This document shows, one piece after another, positions 26,936 to 36,044 of a stretch of DNA of 64,000 nt. Numbering within the stretch: position 1 is the stretch's first letter; the number at the start of each line of letters is the position of its first letter. The stretch covers positions 186,001-250,000 of the forward strand of contig NZ_FWFT01000002.1 of the NCBI RefSeq assembly GCF_900172275.1, written 5' to 3'. The notes beneath the pieces were generated by a model, which saw nothing but the letters and a program-made list of their open reading frames with translations, did not search any database and had not been told where the DNA came from. Source of the DNA: Pseudooctadecabacter jejudonensis. Its GTDB lineage: Bacteria > Pseudomonadota > Alphaproteobacteria > Rhodobacterales > Rhodobacteraceae. A program made the translations under genes and the position numbers.

Positions 26936-28675
26936 TTAAACAGGCAGGCCAACCACGAAGCGTGCGCCCAATGGTTCAGAGCCGATGTCGGCGTCGGTGG
27001 GGCGGATGTTTTCGGCCCAGATTACGCCGCCATGAGCCTCGACGATTTGTTTGGAAATGGCGAGGCCAAGGCCGGAGTTGTCACCAAACTGGGTCTCAGG
27101 CCGTTCCGAATAGAACCGCTGAAACACCTTTTGCAACGCGCCTTCGGGGATGCCAGGACCGGTGTCTTCGACAACAACCAGCACGCGGTTGTCGCGTTTT
27201 CGAACCCAGACGCGGATGGCATCGCCATCCTCGCAAAAGGAGATCGCATTGGAAATCAGGTTCACAAAGACTTGGGCCAAGCGCCCCTCCAGCCCGATAA
27301 TCTCAATCGGATCTCGCGGCAGATCCGAGATAAAGTCGACGCCCTTTTCCTTGGCTTGATTGCCCAGAAATTCCGTCAGGTGGGTCAGCGTTTTGATCAG
27401 ATTGAACGCCTCTTCCTCTTCCTTGACCAATTCGGAATCAAGTCGTGAGGCGTTGGAAATATCGCTGACCAGTCGATCCAGCCGTTGCACATCGTGTTCG
27501 ATGACATCCAGCATACGTTGGCGATGTTCCTCTTTTTTGGCCAGCCGCAGGGTGCCCACCGCAGATCGCAACGACGCGAGCGGGTTCTTGATTTCATGCG
27601 CGACATCTGCAGCGAATTGTTCGTTGCCTTCGATGCGTTCAAACAAAGCCGATACCATGCCCCGCAGCGCGCCGGACAGACGGCCGATTTCATCGGGGCG
27701 CCCTGTCAGATCGGGAATGCGGATCCGGTGGGGTGACATTTTCCGTGCGTTCTTGTCGCGGCCCAGTTCGGCGGCCTTCGCCAGGTCAGACAACGGATGC
27801 GCAATTGTCGAGGCCAGCGCGAGGCTGAGAAGCACAGAGACGATAATCCCCACCACGAACATCTGCAGCAATTGTTCACGTTGCTGGGCGACCAGATCGT
27901 CCAGTTCGCCGGCAGCAGACACGAGCGCAATCACCCCCACCTGTGCGCCGCCCTGCTGAACAATCGGGGTCATCACGCTGAAAAACGATTGGCCTTGCCC
28001 ATTGGTGCGGGTTTCGATCCATGTGCCTCTGTCCAAGGTGGCCGGCACGTTTGCGGACAGATCGCCCAAAAGATCCGCATCGCCCGCGCCCGCGTCAGCG
28101 CCCCGCAGCAGATCGACGGCGTTGGTCCACAGCGTGTTCAAACCCCGCGTAAGAAAGGTACTGCGTTCATTTTGATCAAGGCCAACGACCGCTGGATCAT
28201 CCTCGCCCGATGCCATCGATTGGTCGATCAGGTTGCCTTGCGTATCCAACAGATACACATCGACCCCGCCGCGCAGGTCGAGGTTTTCAAGGGTGATACG
28301 GGCATCCGCCCCATCGCCGGACATCAGGTTAACGGGCGCGTTTACCGGCAGCTGTGCTTCAAACACATCTGCGATCAACTCAACCTCATTCACGAGGGCG
28401 GAGCCGCGCTGATAGGTCAGGTTGTCGCGCGCGGGATTGAGGTAGAGCATCCCCGCCACAAGAATAATCAACGCCAGCAAATTAAACGTAATGATCTTGC
28501 GCGCGATGGGGGAGCGGAACAGGTGCCGGAACGACCGGCGTTTGCGCCGCTCGGTCAGGAAATCATCGGCTTGCGGGGCCACAAAATCATCACCCAATAC
28601 GACGTCGCCCGTCTCGCGCGCGGCGGCACGGACGGACTTTAGATCGCGAACGTCAATTTTAGGGGCAACCGTCAT
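26936..28675 (-). CDS. chvG: Sensor histidine kinase ChvG
   Basis: 579 residues. A ~60-residue cytoplasmic N-terminus precedes transmembrane segment 1 (~61-80, IITFNLLALIILVAGMLYL), a ~190-residue periplasmic sensor, transmembrane segment 2 (~268-292), HAMP, and the dimerisation/phospho-acceptor domain with VAHEIKNPLASLRSAVG (His about 358). The ATPase domain has VNLISNAISF, VEDTGPGIPE and GLGLAISKQI. ChvG/ExoS kinases sense acid or envelope stress in Rhizobiales and relatives, with ExoR as a known periplasmic inhibitor. Co-transcribed with chvI and hprK. Confidence 0.95.
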   Translation of the reverse strand: MTVAPKIDVRDLKSVRAAARETGDVVLGDDFVAPQADDFLTERRKRRSFRHLFRSPIARKIITFNLLALIILVAGMLYLNPARDNLTYQRGSALVNEVELIADVFEAQLPVNAPVNLMSGDGADARITLENLDLRGGVDVYLLDTQGNLIDQSMASGEDDPAVVGLDQNERSTFLTRGLNTLWTNAVDLLRGADAGAGDADLLGDLSANVPATLDRGTWIETRTNGQGQSFFSVMTPIVQQGGAQVGVIALVSAAGELDDLVAQQREQLLQMFVVGIIVSVLLSLALASTIAHPLSDLAKAAELGRDKNARKMSPHRIRIPDLTGRPDEIGRLSGALRGMVSALFERIEGNEQFAADVAHEIKNPLASLRSAVGTLRLAKKEEHRQRMLDVIEHDVQRLDRLVSDISNASRLDSELVKEEEEAFNLIKTLTHLTEFLGNQAKEKGVDFISDLPRDPIEIIGLEGRLAQVFVNLISNAISFCEDGDAIRVWVRKRDNRVLVVVEDTGPGIPEGALQKVFQRFYSERPETQFGDNSGLGLAISKQIVEAHGGVIWAENIRPTDADIGSEPLGARFVVGLPV

Positions 28676-28690
28676 GGCCTGCCTTTGCTG

Positions 28691-29392
28691 TTACTCTTCG
28701 TTGTAGCGGTAGCCGATCCCGTAGAGCGTCTCAATCGCGGAGAATTCGTCATCCGCTGTGCGCATTTTCTTGCGCAGACGCTTGATGTGGCTGTCGATCG
28801 TGCGGTCATCCACGTAGACCTGATCGTCATAGGCCACATCCATCAGCTGGTCGCGGGATTTCACGAAACCAGGCCGCTGGGCCAGGGCCTGCAACAGAAG
28901 AAATTCCGTGACCGTCAGGGACACGTCACGGCCCTTCCATTTCACGGCGTGGCGCAGAGGATCCATCGACAGATCACCACGGACGAGAATTTTGTTTTCC
29001 TCGGACTCCTCGATCTCTTCGCCAGAGATCGCATCCTGACGACGCAGCAGCGCGCGGATGCGTTCCACCAAAAGGCGCTGGGAAAACGGTTTTTTTACGT
29101 AGTCGTCGGCGCCCATGCGCAGGCCCAGGACCTCATCAATCTCATCGTCTTTGGAGGTCAGGAAAATCACCGGCATGGAAGTTTTCTGGCGCAAGCGCTG
29201 CAACAGATCCATGCCGTCCATGCGCGGCATCTTGATGTCCAGCACGGCCATATCGGGCAATTTCTTGTTGAAAGCGTCAAGCGCCTGCTGGCCGTCGTTG
29301 TAGGTTTCCACATCGAAGCCTTCGGCCTCCAACGTGATCTGAACGGACGTCAAAATATTACGGTCGTCATCGACAAGTGCGATACGTGACAT
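28691..29392 (-). CDS. chvI: Response regulator ChvI, OmpR family
   Basis: 233 residues. The receiver has DDD at 8-10, phospho-acceptor Asp52 ([11 protein letters not shown]), T in VIFLTSKD and K in KKPFS. The C-terminal winged-helix DNA-binding domain carries [27 protein letters not shown] and [17 protein letters not shown]. It is the partner of ChvG, 16 bases downstream. In relatives it controls envelope, motility and acid-response genes, and it lies divergent from pckA, which is reported to depend on ChvG in Agrobacterium. Confidence 0.96.
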   Translation of the reverse strand: MSRIALVDDDRNILTSVQITLEAEGFDVETYNDGQQALDAFNKKLPDMAVLDIKMPRMDGMDLLQRLRQKTSMPVIFLTSKDDEIDEVLGLRMGADDYVKKPFSQRLLVERIRALLRRQDAISGEEIEESEENKILVRGDLSMDPLRHAVKWKGRDVSLTVTEFLLLQALAQRPGFVKSRDQLMDVAYDDQVYVDDRTIDSHIKRLRKKMRTADDEFSAIETLYGIGYRYNEE

Positions 29393-29700
29393 GTTACTGC
29401 CCCTCTTCTGCTCAATGTATTATTGCCTGTTTTTCTTTTGTTTTGCCCCGCTTCGACGTAGCGAATCAATCCAAAATCGCAAAATCCACGCAATGTTCGC
29501 CCTCTTGTGCCCACAAAAAAGGTAACCAATGACTAAAATGTCTCACTTTCGGCGGAAGGTTGCCCGCCGGGCAAAGTTGGTTGCGCTAACGTTCATTTGG
29601 TTGCGCTAACGGCGGCTGCGCCGTCTATCCAGCCATAAAATCATCATGTTAGGTCACGGATATCGGGGCCATGTCGGCCCCTTCAGATAGGAGCAAGACA
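29393..29700. promoter_or_regulatory. chvI-pckA divergent regulatory region with paired direct repeats
   Basis: 308 bases without a gene. TTGGTTGCGCTAACG occurs twice, at 29577-29591 and 29597-29611 (20-bp spacing, about two helical turns), ~90 bases before the pckA ATG. Upstream are AT-rich tracts around 29420-29460 and 29500-29550 that may hold the chvI promoter. No confident -35/-10 pair was found. AGGAG at 29689-29693 is the pckA ribosome site. Confidence 0.65.
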
Positions 29701-31299
29701 ATGGACCACGGCACGGTCAACCCTTCCATGAAGCTGCCCCAGCAGGGCATCAGCGGTTTGGGTCAGGTCTATTATAACTACTCCGAAGACCAGTTGATCG
29801 AAGAAGCGCTGAAGCGCGAGGAAGGTCAGCTGGGCAAAGGCGGCACCTTTTTGGTGAGCACGGGTAAATTTACCGGCCGGTCGCCAAAGGACAAACACGT
29901 GGTGCGGTCTGCCACGACCGAAAACACCATCTGGTGGGACAACAACGCTGCGATGGAGCCTGCGAAGTTCGATCAGCTGTATGACGATCTGATCGCGCAC
30001 ATGGGCGGTAAGGATTATTTCGTGTCCGACCTTTATGGCGGCGCGGACCCTGCGCACCGGATCGACGTGCGCTTTGTCACAGAACTGGCCTGGCACGGGC
30101 TGTTTATCCGCCACATGATGCGCCGCCCCGACGCGTCTGAGGTTGAAGGGTTCACGCCGGATTGGACCGTGATCAACTGCCCCAGCTTTGAGGCAGACCC
30201 AGAGCGTCACGGCTGCCGGACCTCTACCGTCATCACGATGAACTTCGACCGCAAGATGATCCTGATCGCGGGCACCGAATACGCCGGCGAAAACAAGAAA
30301 TCGGTGTTCACGTTGTTGAACTACCTTCTGCCTGAGAAAGACATCATGCCGATGCATTGTTCGGCCAACCACGCGCAAGGCAACCCTGTGGATTCGGCGG
30401 TGTTCTTTGGCCTGTCCGGCACGGGGAAGACCACGCTGAGCGCAGACCCGAACCGCGTGTTGATCGGGGACGACGAACACGGCTGGTCCGATCGCGGCAT
30501 CTTTAACTTCGAGGGGGGCTGTTACGCGAAAACCATCGGTCTGAACCCCGAGGCCGAGCCTGAAATTTATGCGACCACGCAGATGCCAGGCACCGTGATT
30601 GAGAACATGGTGTTTGACCCCGAGACGTTGGAGCTGGATTTCGAAGACGACAGCCTGACGGCCAACATGCGTTGCGCCTACCCGTTGCACTATATCTCAA
30701 ACGCATCAGACAACGCCTTGGGCGGGCATCCCAAAAACATCATCATGCTTACCTGCGATGCCTTTGGCGTGTTGCCGCCCATCGCGCGGCTGACACCTGC
30801 ACAGGCGATGTATCACTTCCTCAGTGGGTTCACGTCCAAGGTGGCAGGCACGGAGCGCGGCGTGACCGAGCCTGAGCCCACGTTCTCCACCTGCTTTGGT
30901 GCGCCTTTCATGCCGCGCCGGCCTGAGGTTTACGGCAACCTGCTGCGCCAGAAGATCGCGTCGCATGGGGCGACCTGCTGGTTGGTGAACACCGGCTGGA
31001 CCGGTGGGGCCTATGGCACCGGCAACCGTATGCCGATCAAGGCGACGCGGGCGCTGTTGACCTCCGCACTCAATGGCACCTTGGTCGAGGGCCAGTTCCG
31101 CAAGGACGCAAATTTTGGCTTTGACGTGCCTGTAACCTGCGAAGGCGTGGATGACGTGTTGCTAACACCGCGCGACACATGGGCAGATGGGGCCGCCTAT
31201 GATGCGCAGGCGGCAAAGCTGGTCGATATGTTTGCGGACAATTTCGCCCAATACGTCCCCTTCATTGATGAGGATGTCAAAGCGGCCGCAATCGGCTAG
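29701..31299 (+). CDS. pckA: Phosphoenolpyruvate carboxykinase (ATP)
   Basis: 532 residues from ATG 29701, chosen over an in-frame start at 29671 because AGGAG is well placed. The kinase-1a P-loop [11 protein letters not shown] lies near residue 236 and the metal-binding block [10 protein letters not shown] follows; [14 protein letters not shown] binds oxaloacetate. It converts oxaloacetate and ATP to PEP and CO2, the entry to gluconeogenesis on organic acids. Divergent from chvIG-hprK, a conserved alphaproteobacterial arrangement. Confidence 0.97.
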   Translation: MDHGTVNPSMKLPQQGISGLGQVYYNYSEDQLIEEALKREEGQLGKGGTFLVSTGKFTGRSPKDKHVVRSATTENTIWWDNNAAMEPAKFDQLYDDLIAHMGGKDYFVSDLYGGADPAHRIDVRFVTELAWHGLFIRHMMRRPDASEVEGFTPDWTVINCPSFEADPERHGCRTSTVITMNFDRKMILIAGTEYAGENKKSVFTLLNYLLPEKDIMPMHCSANHAQGNPVDSAVFFGLSGTGKTTLSADPNRVLIGDDEHGWSDRGIFNFEGGCYAKTIGLNPEAEPEIYATTQMPGTVIENMVFDPETLELDFEDDSLTANMRCAYPLHYISNASDNALGGHPKNIIMLTCDAFGVLPPIARLTPAQAMYHFLSGFTSKVAGTERGVTEPEPTFSTCFGAPFMPRRPEVYGNLLRQKIASHGATCWLVNTGWTGGAYGTGNRMPIKATRALLTSALNGTLVEGQFRKDANFGFDVPVTCEGVDDVLLTPRDTWADGAAYDAQAAKLVDMFADNFAQYVPFIDEDVKAAAIG

Positions 31300-31308
31300 T
31301 CTGCCCCT

Positions 31309-31860
31309 ATGGTCAGATCACTTTGCACAGTTACAACCGCCCTGGCCTTTGGCTGGGGCGGTTTTGTCTTGGCGGCAGACGACGCGTTTCAATCGCCGCT
31401 GCTGGGCCTATTTGAGGCGGGCGTCCTGTGCGCCCAAGACGAAGGCACATCGCGCGCCGCACCTGACACCGTTGCAGGGACAACCCATGTGGTGACGCGC
31501 GCGCCGGAGTTTATCAGCGACGGGCGTCTTGTTCCGGCGGTCATCGGGGTGGGGTTTGGCGTGCGGTCCGGCCTGCGCGACGGGATGATGCAGGATGGCG
31601 TAACAATGACCGTGACCCATCCACCATTTGCAGGGTCCGGTGCCACTCAGCAAAGCTTTCAAACCCGTATCGGGTCAGACACAGATCCGGGCATCACGTT
31701 TTATCAATTCGACTATGATTATGAACTGGCATTGGGCGACTGGACCATGACCGCGTCACTGGGGGCTGTGACCCTGTATGAGGTGACGTTCACCGTCGTT
31801 CCGCCTGAAACCTTGCCCAACTTGGCGGACGCCTGCGGGTATCAAAACCTGTTCAGCTAG
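31309..31860 (+). CDS. Exported protein, possibly DUF3859-like
   Basis: 183 residues. N-terminal signal peptide (SLCTVTTALAFGWGGFVLA, cleavage near 22). The mature part has three cysteines, APEFISDGRLVPAVIGVGFGVRSGLRDG, VTMTVTHPPFAGSGATQQSFQTRI and YQFDYDYELALGDWTMTASL...TFTVVPP, an all-beta look resembling DUF3859. Family assignment is from memory and uncertain. It starts 9 bases after pckA with a weak ribosome site and may be read through from it. Confidence 0.55.
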   Translation: MVRSLCTVTTALAFGWGGFVLAADDAFQSPLLGLFEAGVLCAQDEGTSRAAPDTVAGTTHVVTRAPEFISDGRLVPAVIGVGFGVRSGLRDGMMQDGVTMTVTHPPFAGSGATQQSFQTRIGSDTDPGITFYQFDYDYELALGDWTMTASLGAVTLYEVTFTVVPPETLPNLADACGYQNLFS

Positions 31861-32624
31861 CCAAAAACCGCACGGCGCAACAGGTTCAGCCCCGCCACGA
31901 TCAGGACCAGCAAGGTCGCGCGCCGAAAGGTGGCCTGATCAAATTTGTCTTGCACGCGAAACCCGATGGCCAACCCGATCAACGCGGCGGGGATCAGGAA
32001 CAGGGACAAGGGCAACGTGTCTGGTCGAAGGACACCCGTCTGAATATGCGCGCCTGCCAAGGCCACGGCACCTAAGCCGTAGATCGTCCCTTGCGCTCGG
32101 ACACTGTCCTGTTTGGGCACGTTGATGGCAGTCAGGTAGGACACGGTGGGTGGCCCCCAAATCCCAGATACCCCGCCAATCAGGCCCGTGAACCCGCCCA
32201 CCGCGGCCTCGACCCTGCTGGATCTGGACCCAAGGACAGGGCGCCACCCGGCCAGTTGGGCACAGGCAAACAGAAGGATCGGGCCCCCGATCAGTCCAAA
32301 CAGCGCCCGCGCGTTCAAAACAGGAACCAATTGGGCGCTGGCCACAAGGCACACACAGCCCGCCGCCAGAAACACCCGAAACCGGATTACTGTCTGCCAC
32401 GCGCTGCGCACGCCCTGCCGCAAGGCCTGCCACGTGTTGGTCAGCAACGTCGGTATAATCAACGCCGCCAAGGCCTGTTCGGGCGGCAACAGCAACGTCA
32501 GACCCGACATCATCACCGTCGGCATCGCGAAGCCCACGCAGCCCTTAACGAACCCCGCCAACAGCGCGACGGCGAACACCAGCGCAAGCGACAGTATGCT
32601 TTCTAGTCCGATTAGGGCGGTCAT
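31857..32624 (-). CDS. TauE/SafE-family sulfite/anion exporter
   Basis: 255 residues from ATG 32624. About eight hydrophobic helices. Two halves each carry the family glycine motif, LAGFVKGCVGFAMP near residue 22 and FTGLIGGVSGIWGPP near 150. TauE/SafE permeases export sulfite, sulfoacetate or related organic anions; the substrate here is not determined. A much longer open frame continues upstream to 34130 but is antisense to the acyl-CoA dehydrogenase gene and not credible. Converges with the exported protein gene (4-base overlap of stops). Confidence 0.85.
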   Translation of the reverse strand: MTALIGLESILSLALVFAVALLAGFVKGCVGFAMPTVMMSGLTLLLPPEQALAALIIPTLLTNTWQALRQGVRSAWQTVIRFRVFLAAGCVCLVASAQLVPVLNARALFGLIGGPILLFACAQLAGWRPVLGSRSSRVEAAVGGFTGLIGGVSGIWGPPTVSYLTAINVPKQDSVRAQGTIYGLGAVALAGAHIQTGVLRPDTLPLSLFLIPAALIGLAIGFRVQDKFDQATFRRATLLVLIVAGLNLLRRAVFG

Positions 32625-32771
32625 GGTATGACAGCTACACGCGCTGGACTGTCGCTGCACCCAAAATTCCGCAAGGTTATTTTTGTTCGTGCGACAAATG
32701 GTGCGCGAATTATTATTGCGCTGCCATTGCGAAGGCAGTATTTCTGCACGTGCAACATAAAGGAGTCGGCC

Positions 32772-34457
32772 ATGCCCCGCGACGGACAAGACCTTGATCA
32801 GACCTCTGCAGTTATTCTGCCTGACCTGTTGGCCACAACAGCGGCGGCCCTGCCTCCTTTGCAGGCCCTTTTGACAGCCGCCAAAGACTGCGTCCGCGAC
32901 AAGGTGACTGTGGACGGTCGTGTGTCCGGCGCCTTGGTTGAGGCCGAACAAACCGCCGCCCACGGGCTGGCCTGGGTGGCCACCTATGTTGAAGCACTGG
33001 CCCAGATGCAGGCCTGGGCCGAAAAGCTGGACGCAGACGACCAATTTGGAGAGGTCGAACAGCTGATCCACCAGATCGCCTTTGGCGAATACCTTTGGCA
33101 GCTCTATGGCGGCATCCCGATGAATCAGGGCGAAATTCTGCGCCTGCAAGACATCGGGCTGACCCAGGACCAGATGCGCGGGCTGATGGAACCAGCGGTG
33201 CAAACCCTGACCCAATCCGGCAACACGCAAGCGGCGCGGCTGCGGTTGGTTGATCTGATGCAGGAACGTCAGGCAGAAATCACCGTCGGGCGGTCCGGCC
33301 TCGATGAAGAACTTGAAATGATCCGCGAACAATTCCGCCGCTATTCGATCGAGCGGATCGAGCCTGAGGCCCACGAATGGCACCTCAAGGATGAGCTGAT
33401 CCCGATGGAAATCATCGACGAATTGGCCGAAATGGGTGTCTTTGGCCTCACCATCCCTGAAGAATACGGCGGATTTGGTCTGTCCAAAGCGTCCATGTGC
33501 GTTGTGTCCGAAGAACTGTCGCGCGGCTATATCGGCGTGGGGTCGCTTGGCACACGGTCCGAAATCGCAGCAGAGCTGATCATCGCGGGCGGCACGGATG
33601 ACCAAAAGGAAAAGTGGCTGCCCAAGCTGGCCAGCGCCGAAACGCTGCCCACGGCGGTGTTTACGGAACCCAACACAGGGTCCGACCTTGGCGCATTGCG
33701 CACCAAAGCTGTGAAGGATGAAAACGGCGATTGGGTGCTGAATGGTAATAAAACATGGATCACCCACGCGGCCCGGACCCATGTGATGACGGTGTTGGCC
33801 CGCACAGTGCCGGACACCGACAACTACAAGGGCCTGTCCATGTTCTTGGCCGAAAAGACCCCTGGCACGGACGCGGAACCATGGCAGGACCCCGGCATCT
33901 CTGGCGGCGAGATTGAGGTCTTGGGCTACCGTGGCATGAAGGAATACACCCTCAACTTTGACGACTTCAAAGTGAAGGGTGAAAACCTGTTGGGCGGCGA
34001 AGAGGGCAAGGGCTTCAAGCAGCTGATGGAAACCTTTGAAAGCGCACGCATCCAAACAGCCGCCCGCGCCGTGGGCGTCGCCTGCTCCGCGATGGATGAA
34101 GGCATGCGCTACGCACAAGATCGTAAGCAATTCGGGAAATCGCTGATCAACTTCCCCCGTGTGGCCAACAAGCTGGCCATGATGGCGGTTGAGATTATGG
34201 TGGCCCGTCAGCTGACCTATTTCAGTGCGTTCGAAAAAGACGAGGGCCGCCGCTGTGATGTCGAGGCCGGGATGGCAAAACTACTGGGCGCGCGCGTGGC
34301 TTGGGCTGCTGCAGACAATGCGTTGCAGATCCACGGCGGTAATGGCTTTGCGCTGGAATACAAAATCAGCCGCATCTTGTGCGACGCACGGATCCTGAAC
34401 ATCTTTGAAGGTGCCGGTGAGATTCAGGCCCAGGTGATCGCAAGACGCATCCTCTAG
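32772..34457 (+). CDS. mcd: Probable (2S)-methylsuccinyl-CoA dehydrogenase
   Basis: 561 residues from ATG 32772 (AGGAG at 32761). An N-terminal extension of about 150 residues, unusual among acyl-CoA dehydrogenases but typical of Mcd, precedes a full ACAD fold: FTEPNTGSDLGALRTKA (~296) for FAD, WITHAARTHVMTVLART, RIQTAARAVGVACSAMDEGMRYAQDRKQFGKSL and the C-terminal LQIHGGNGFALEYKISRILCDARILNIFEGAGEIQ. Mcd oxidises methylsuccinyl-CoA to mesaconyl-CoA in the ethylmalonyl-CoA pathway, passing electrons to EtfBA. Upstream, CTGCC/GGCAG forms a small hairpin at 32722-32739. Other long ACADs remain possible. Confidence 0.78.
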   Translation: MPRDGQDLDQTSAVILPDLLATTAAALPPLQALLTAAKDCVRDKVTVDGRVSGALVEAEQTAAHGLAWVATYVEALAQMQAWAEKLDADDQFGEVEQLIHQIAFGEYLWQLYGGIPMNQGEILRLQDIGLTQDQMRGLMEPAVQTLTQSGNTQAARLRLVDLMQERQAEITVGRSGLDEELEMIREQFRRYSIERIEPEAHEWHLKDELIPMEIIDELAEMGVFGLTIPEEYGGFGLSKASMCVVSEELSRGYIGVGSLGTRSEIAAELIIAGGTDDQKEKWLPKLASAETLPTAVFTEPNTGSDLGALRTKAVKDENGDWVLNGNKTWITHAARTHVMTVLARTVPDTDNYKGLSMFLAEKTPGTDAEPWQDPGISGGEIEVLGYRGMKEYTLNFDDFKVKGENLLGGEEGKGFKQLMETFESARIQTAARAVGVACSAMDEGMRYAQDRKQFGKSLINFPRVANKLAMMAVEIMVARQLTYFSAFEKDEGRRCDVEAGMAKLLGARVAWAAADNALQIHGGNGFALEYKISRILCDARILNIFEGAGEIQAQVIARRIL

Positions 34458-34466
34458 CGACATGGC

Positions 34467-34535
34467 CTTTTCGGCGGATTTCCCGCCGGAAGAGCTAAAT
34501 TTATATAAATTTAGCGCACCCCACAAAAAATGGGG
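34467..34535 (+). terminator. mcd downstream hairpins including a 22-bp AT palindrome
   Basis: Three structures follow the mcd stop. GGCGG/CCGCC with a 5-base loop (~34472-34488) is the first. A perfect 22-bp palindrome at 34494-34515 (arms GCTAAATTTAT/ATAAATTTAGC) is the second. CCCCA/TGGGG around a CAAAAAA loop (34519-34535) is the third. The last ends at the ribosome site (GGGGTAAG) of the META lipoprotein. No clean U-run follows the first, so termination strength is uncertain. Confidence 0.55.
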
Positions 34536-34547
34536 TAAGTGTTTCGT

Positions 34548-34943
34548 ATGTTGAAAATCGCAACCGCCGCCAGCTTCTCTCTCCTCTCCCTCACGGCCTG
34601 TCTCGCTGATGAGACAGTGTCAGGCTATGCCGACCCGTCAGCGACCTATCACCTGATCGAATTGGACGATGCACCCTTCAGCGCCACGGCCACAATTGCC
34701 TTTCCGCAAGAAGGCCGCGTCGCGGGCAATGGGCCGTGCAACGGGTATTCTTCGATCCAGACCGTGCCTTACCCATGGTTTAACCTCGAATTCATCCGCG
34801 CCACACGACGCGCTTGCCCTGAATTGGCGGAAGAGGCGGCGTTCTTTGCCGCGTTGCAGGATATGACCTTGGCCGAAGCGTCGGGCGGAGTGCTGATCCT
34901 GTCTAACGAAGAGGGCCGCTCAATGGTGTTTGAGGCTCGTTAA
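34548..34943 (+). CDS. META-domain lipoprotein (HslJ-like)
   Basis: 131 residues from ATG 34548 (ribosome site GGGGTAAG). The N-terminus [18 protein letters not shown] is a lipoprotein signal (lipobox LTAC). The mature domain has [33 protein letters not shown] and [20 protein letters not shown], matching the META/HslJ fold, including the paired cysteines. HslJ in E. coli is a heat-inducible outer-membrane lipoprotein linked to novobiocin resistance; role here unknown. Converges with recO (4-base overlap). Confidence 0.8.
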   Translation: MLKIATAASFSLLSLTACLADETVSGYADPSATYHLIELDDAPFSATATIAFPQEGRVAGNGPCNGYSSIQTVPYPWFNLEFIRATRRACPELAEEAAFFAALQDMTLAEASGGVLILSNEEGRSMVFEAR

Positions 34944-35668
34944 CCTTCTTTCGCGATCCTTTCCAACAGCCGCGCGCGGGCCTCAGGTAGGGCGCGATCC
35001 CCCAGCGACGGCACCAGATGGTTGTTTAGAAAATGTCCCGTGGTTTTCAGCGCGGCAAGGATATCGGCCACATCCGCCGAGCCCTGCCCCAGCAACACAT
35101 GAGGCAAGGGCAACAGCTTGTCGGCCCAATCGCCCGCTGCGTGCCGCCCCACCGCGCGACCTGTGCGCGGGGACACATAGATCAGATCATCATTGCGTCC
35201 CGTCACGGCACAGGCCGACAGATCCAGACCAAAACCCAGATCTTCCAAAAGGACCAGTTCCCATTGCAGATAGGCCAGCGGCCAAACCTCCCCCTGACCC
35301 AACAAATCCAGCAGCTGAACCGTGCGGTGATAAAGTGCGCGGTGATCTTCGCGTTCGGGCAAAACATGGGTCAGGATCGACGTCACCGCATTCAACCCCG
35401 CCAGCGCCAGCCGGTCTGACATCACCTGCGCCGCACGGCTGCGAATGGGCTCGATGGTAAAGGCGCCAAGGTGTTCTTCAAGCCGCGCCTTCCACGTGAC
35501 GTCCAGCTGAGCACCCGGCTGCAACATTGGCGCGATTTTGCGGCTGGTCCCGCCGCGCACGACCCCTGCCGCGCGACCATGGGACTGGGTAAACACCTCA
35601 ATGATTGCGCTGTTTTCGCCGTGTTTGCGGACCTTCAACAAGGCCCCTTCGTCGCGCCATTCAATCAT
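34940..35668 (-). CDS. recO: DNA repair protein RecO
   Basis: 242 residues. N-terminal OB-fold ([40 protein letters not shown]) and alpha-helical C-terminal domain with [26 protein letters not shown] full zinc cluster is not present, as in several alphaproteobacterial RecO proteins. It loads RecA onto SSB-coated DNA with RecR. Last gene of the acpS-lepB-rnc-era-DUF1491-recO run. Confidence 0.94.
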   Translation of the reverse strand: MIEWRDEGALLKVRKHGENSAIIEVFTQSHGRAAGVVRGGTSRKIAPMLQPGAQLDVTWKARLEEHLGAFTIEPIRSRAAQVMSDRLALAGLNAVTSILTHVLPEREDHRALYHRTVQLLDLLGQGEVWPLAYLQWELVLLEDLGFGLDLSACAVTGRNDDLIYVSPRTGRAVGRHAAGDWADKLLPLPHVLLGQGSADVADILAALKTTGHFLNNHLVPSLGDRALPEARARLLERIAKEG

Positions 35669-35677
35669 GGACGCACC

Positions 35678-36010
35678 TTAGGCCAATGACGGATCATCAA
35701 GCAAATGGCGGCCTGCGCGGTCTTCCACCTCGATGATCCAGAGGTCCGGATCGAAGGACGTTTGACGGGAAAGTGACGCATCCACCGCCCCCTCTTCGCC
35801 TTCGACCAAAACGACCCATGCCCGTTCGCCTGACATCAGATCAAAGCTGCGTTGAAAGGCCTGTGCTTGGCCATCCAGTGTGTTGAGTTTGACCAACACG
35901 CTGCCCGCTGTCGCATCCCCCTTGCGGGTCACGAAAACCGGGATGTCAGCCAGTCGCAACCGGGTCAGGTAGGCCGAAACCCAAATGTCAGAGGTCAACC
36001 GCGCGGTCAT
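35678..36010 (-). CDS. DUF1491 family protein
   Basis: 110 residues from ATG 36010 (MTARLTSDIWVSAYLTRLRLADIPVFVTRKGDATAG). The pattern, with LVKLNTLDG and SFDPDLWIIEVEDRAGRHLLDD, is that of DUF1491, a small soluble alphaproteobacterial family usually found between era and recO, as here. Function unknown. A 22-bp palindrome ends five bases before the start codon, taking the place of a normal ribosome site. Confidence 0.85.
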   Translation of the reverse strand: MTARLTSDIWVSAYLTRLRLADIPVFVTRKGDATAGSVLVKLNTLDGQAQAFQRSFDLMSGERAWVVLVEGEEGAVDASLSRQTSFDPDLWIIEVEDRAGRHLLDDPSLA

Positions 36011-36014
36011 CGCG

Positions 36015-36036
36015 CCCAAAATTCCGGAATTTTGGG
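36015..36036. promoter_or_regulatory. 22-bp palindrome between era and DUF1491
   Basis: Perfect palindrome with arms CCCAAAATTCC/GGAATTTTGGG, 8 bases after the era stop and 4 bases before the DUF1491 ATG on the same transcript. A hairpin here would terminate transcription or cover the translation start. Second of the CCGG-centred family. Confidence 0.75.
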
Positions 36037-36044
36037 GCCCGCCG

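Noticed and set aside
31857-34130. 757-residue open frame on the minus strand
   Set aside because: Only its last third is the TauE gene; the rest is antisense to the acyl-CoA dehydrogenase and contains no protein-like signature.
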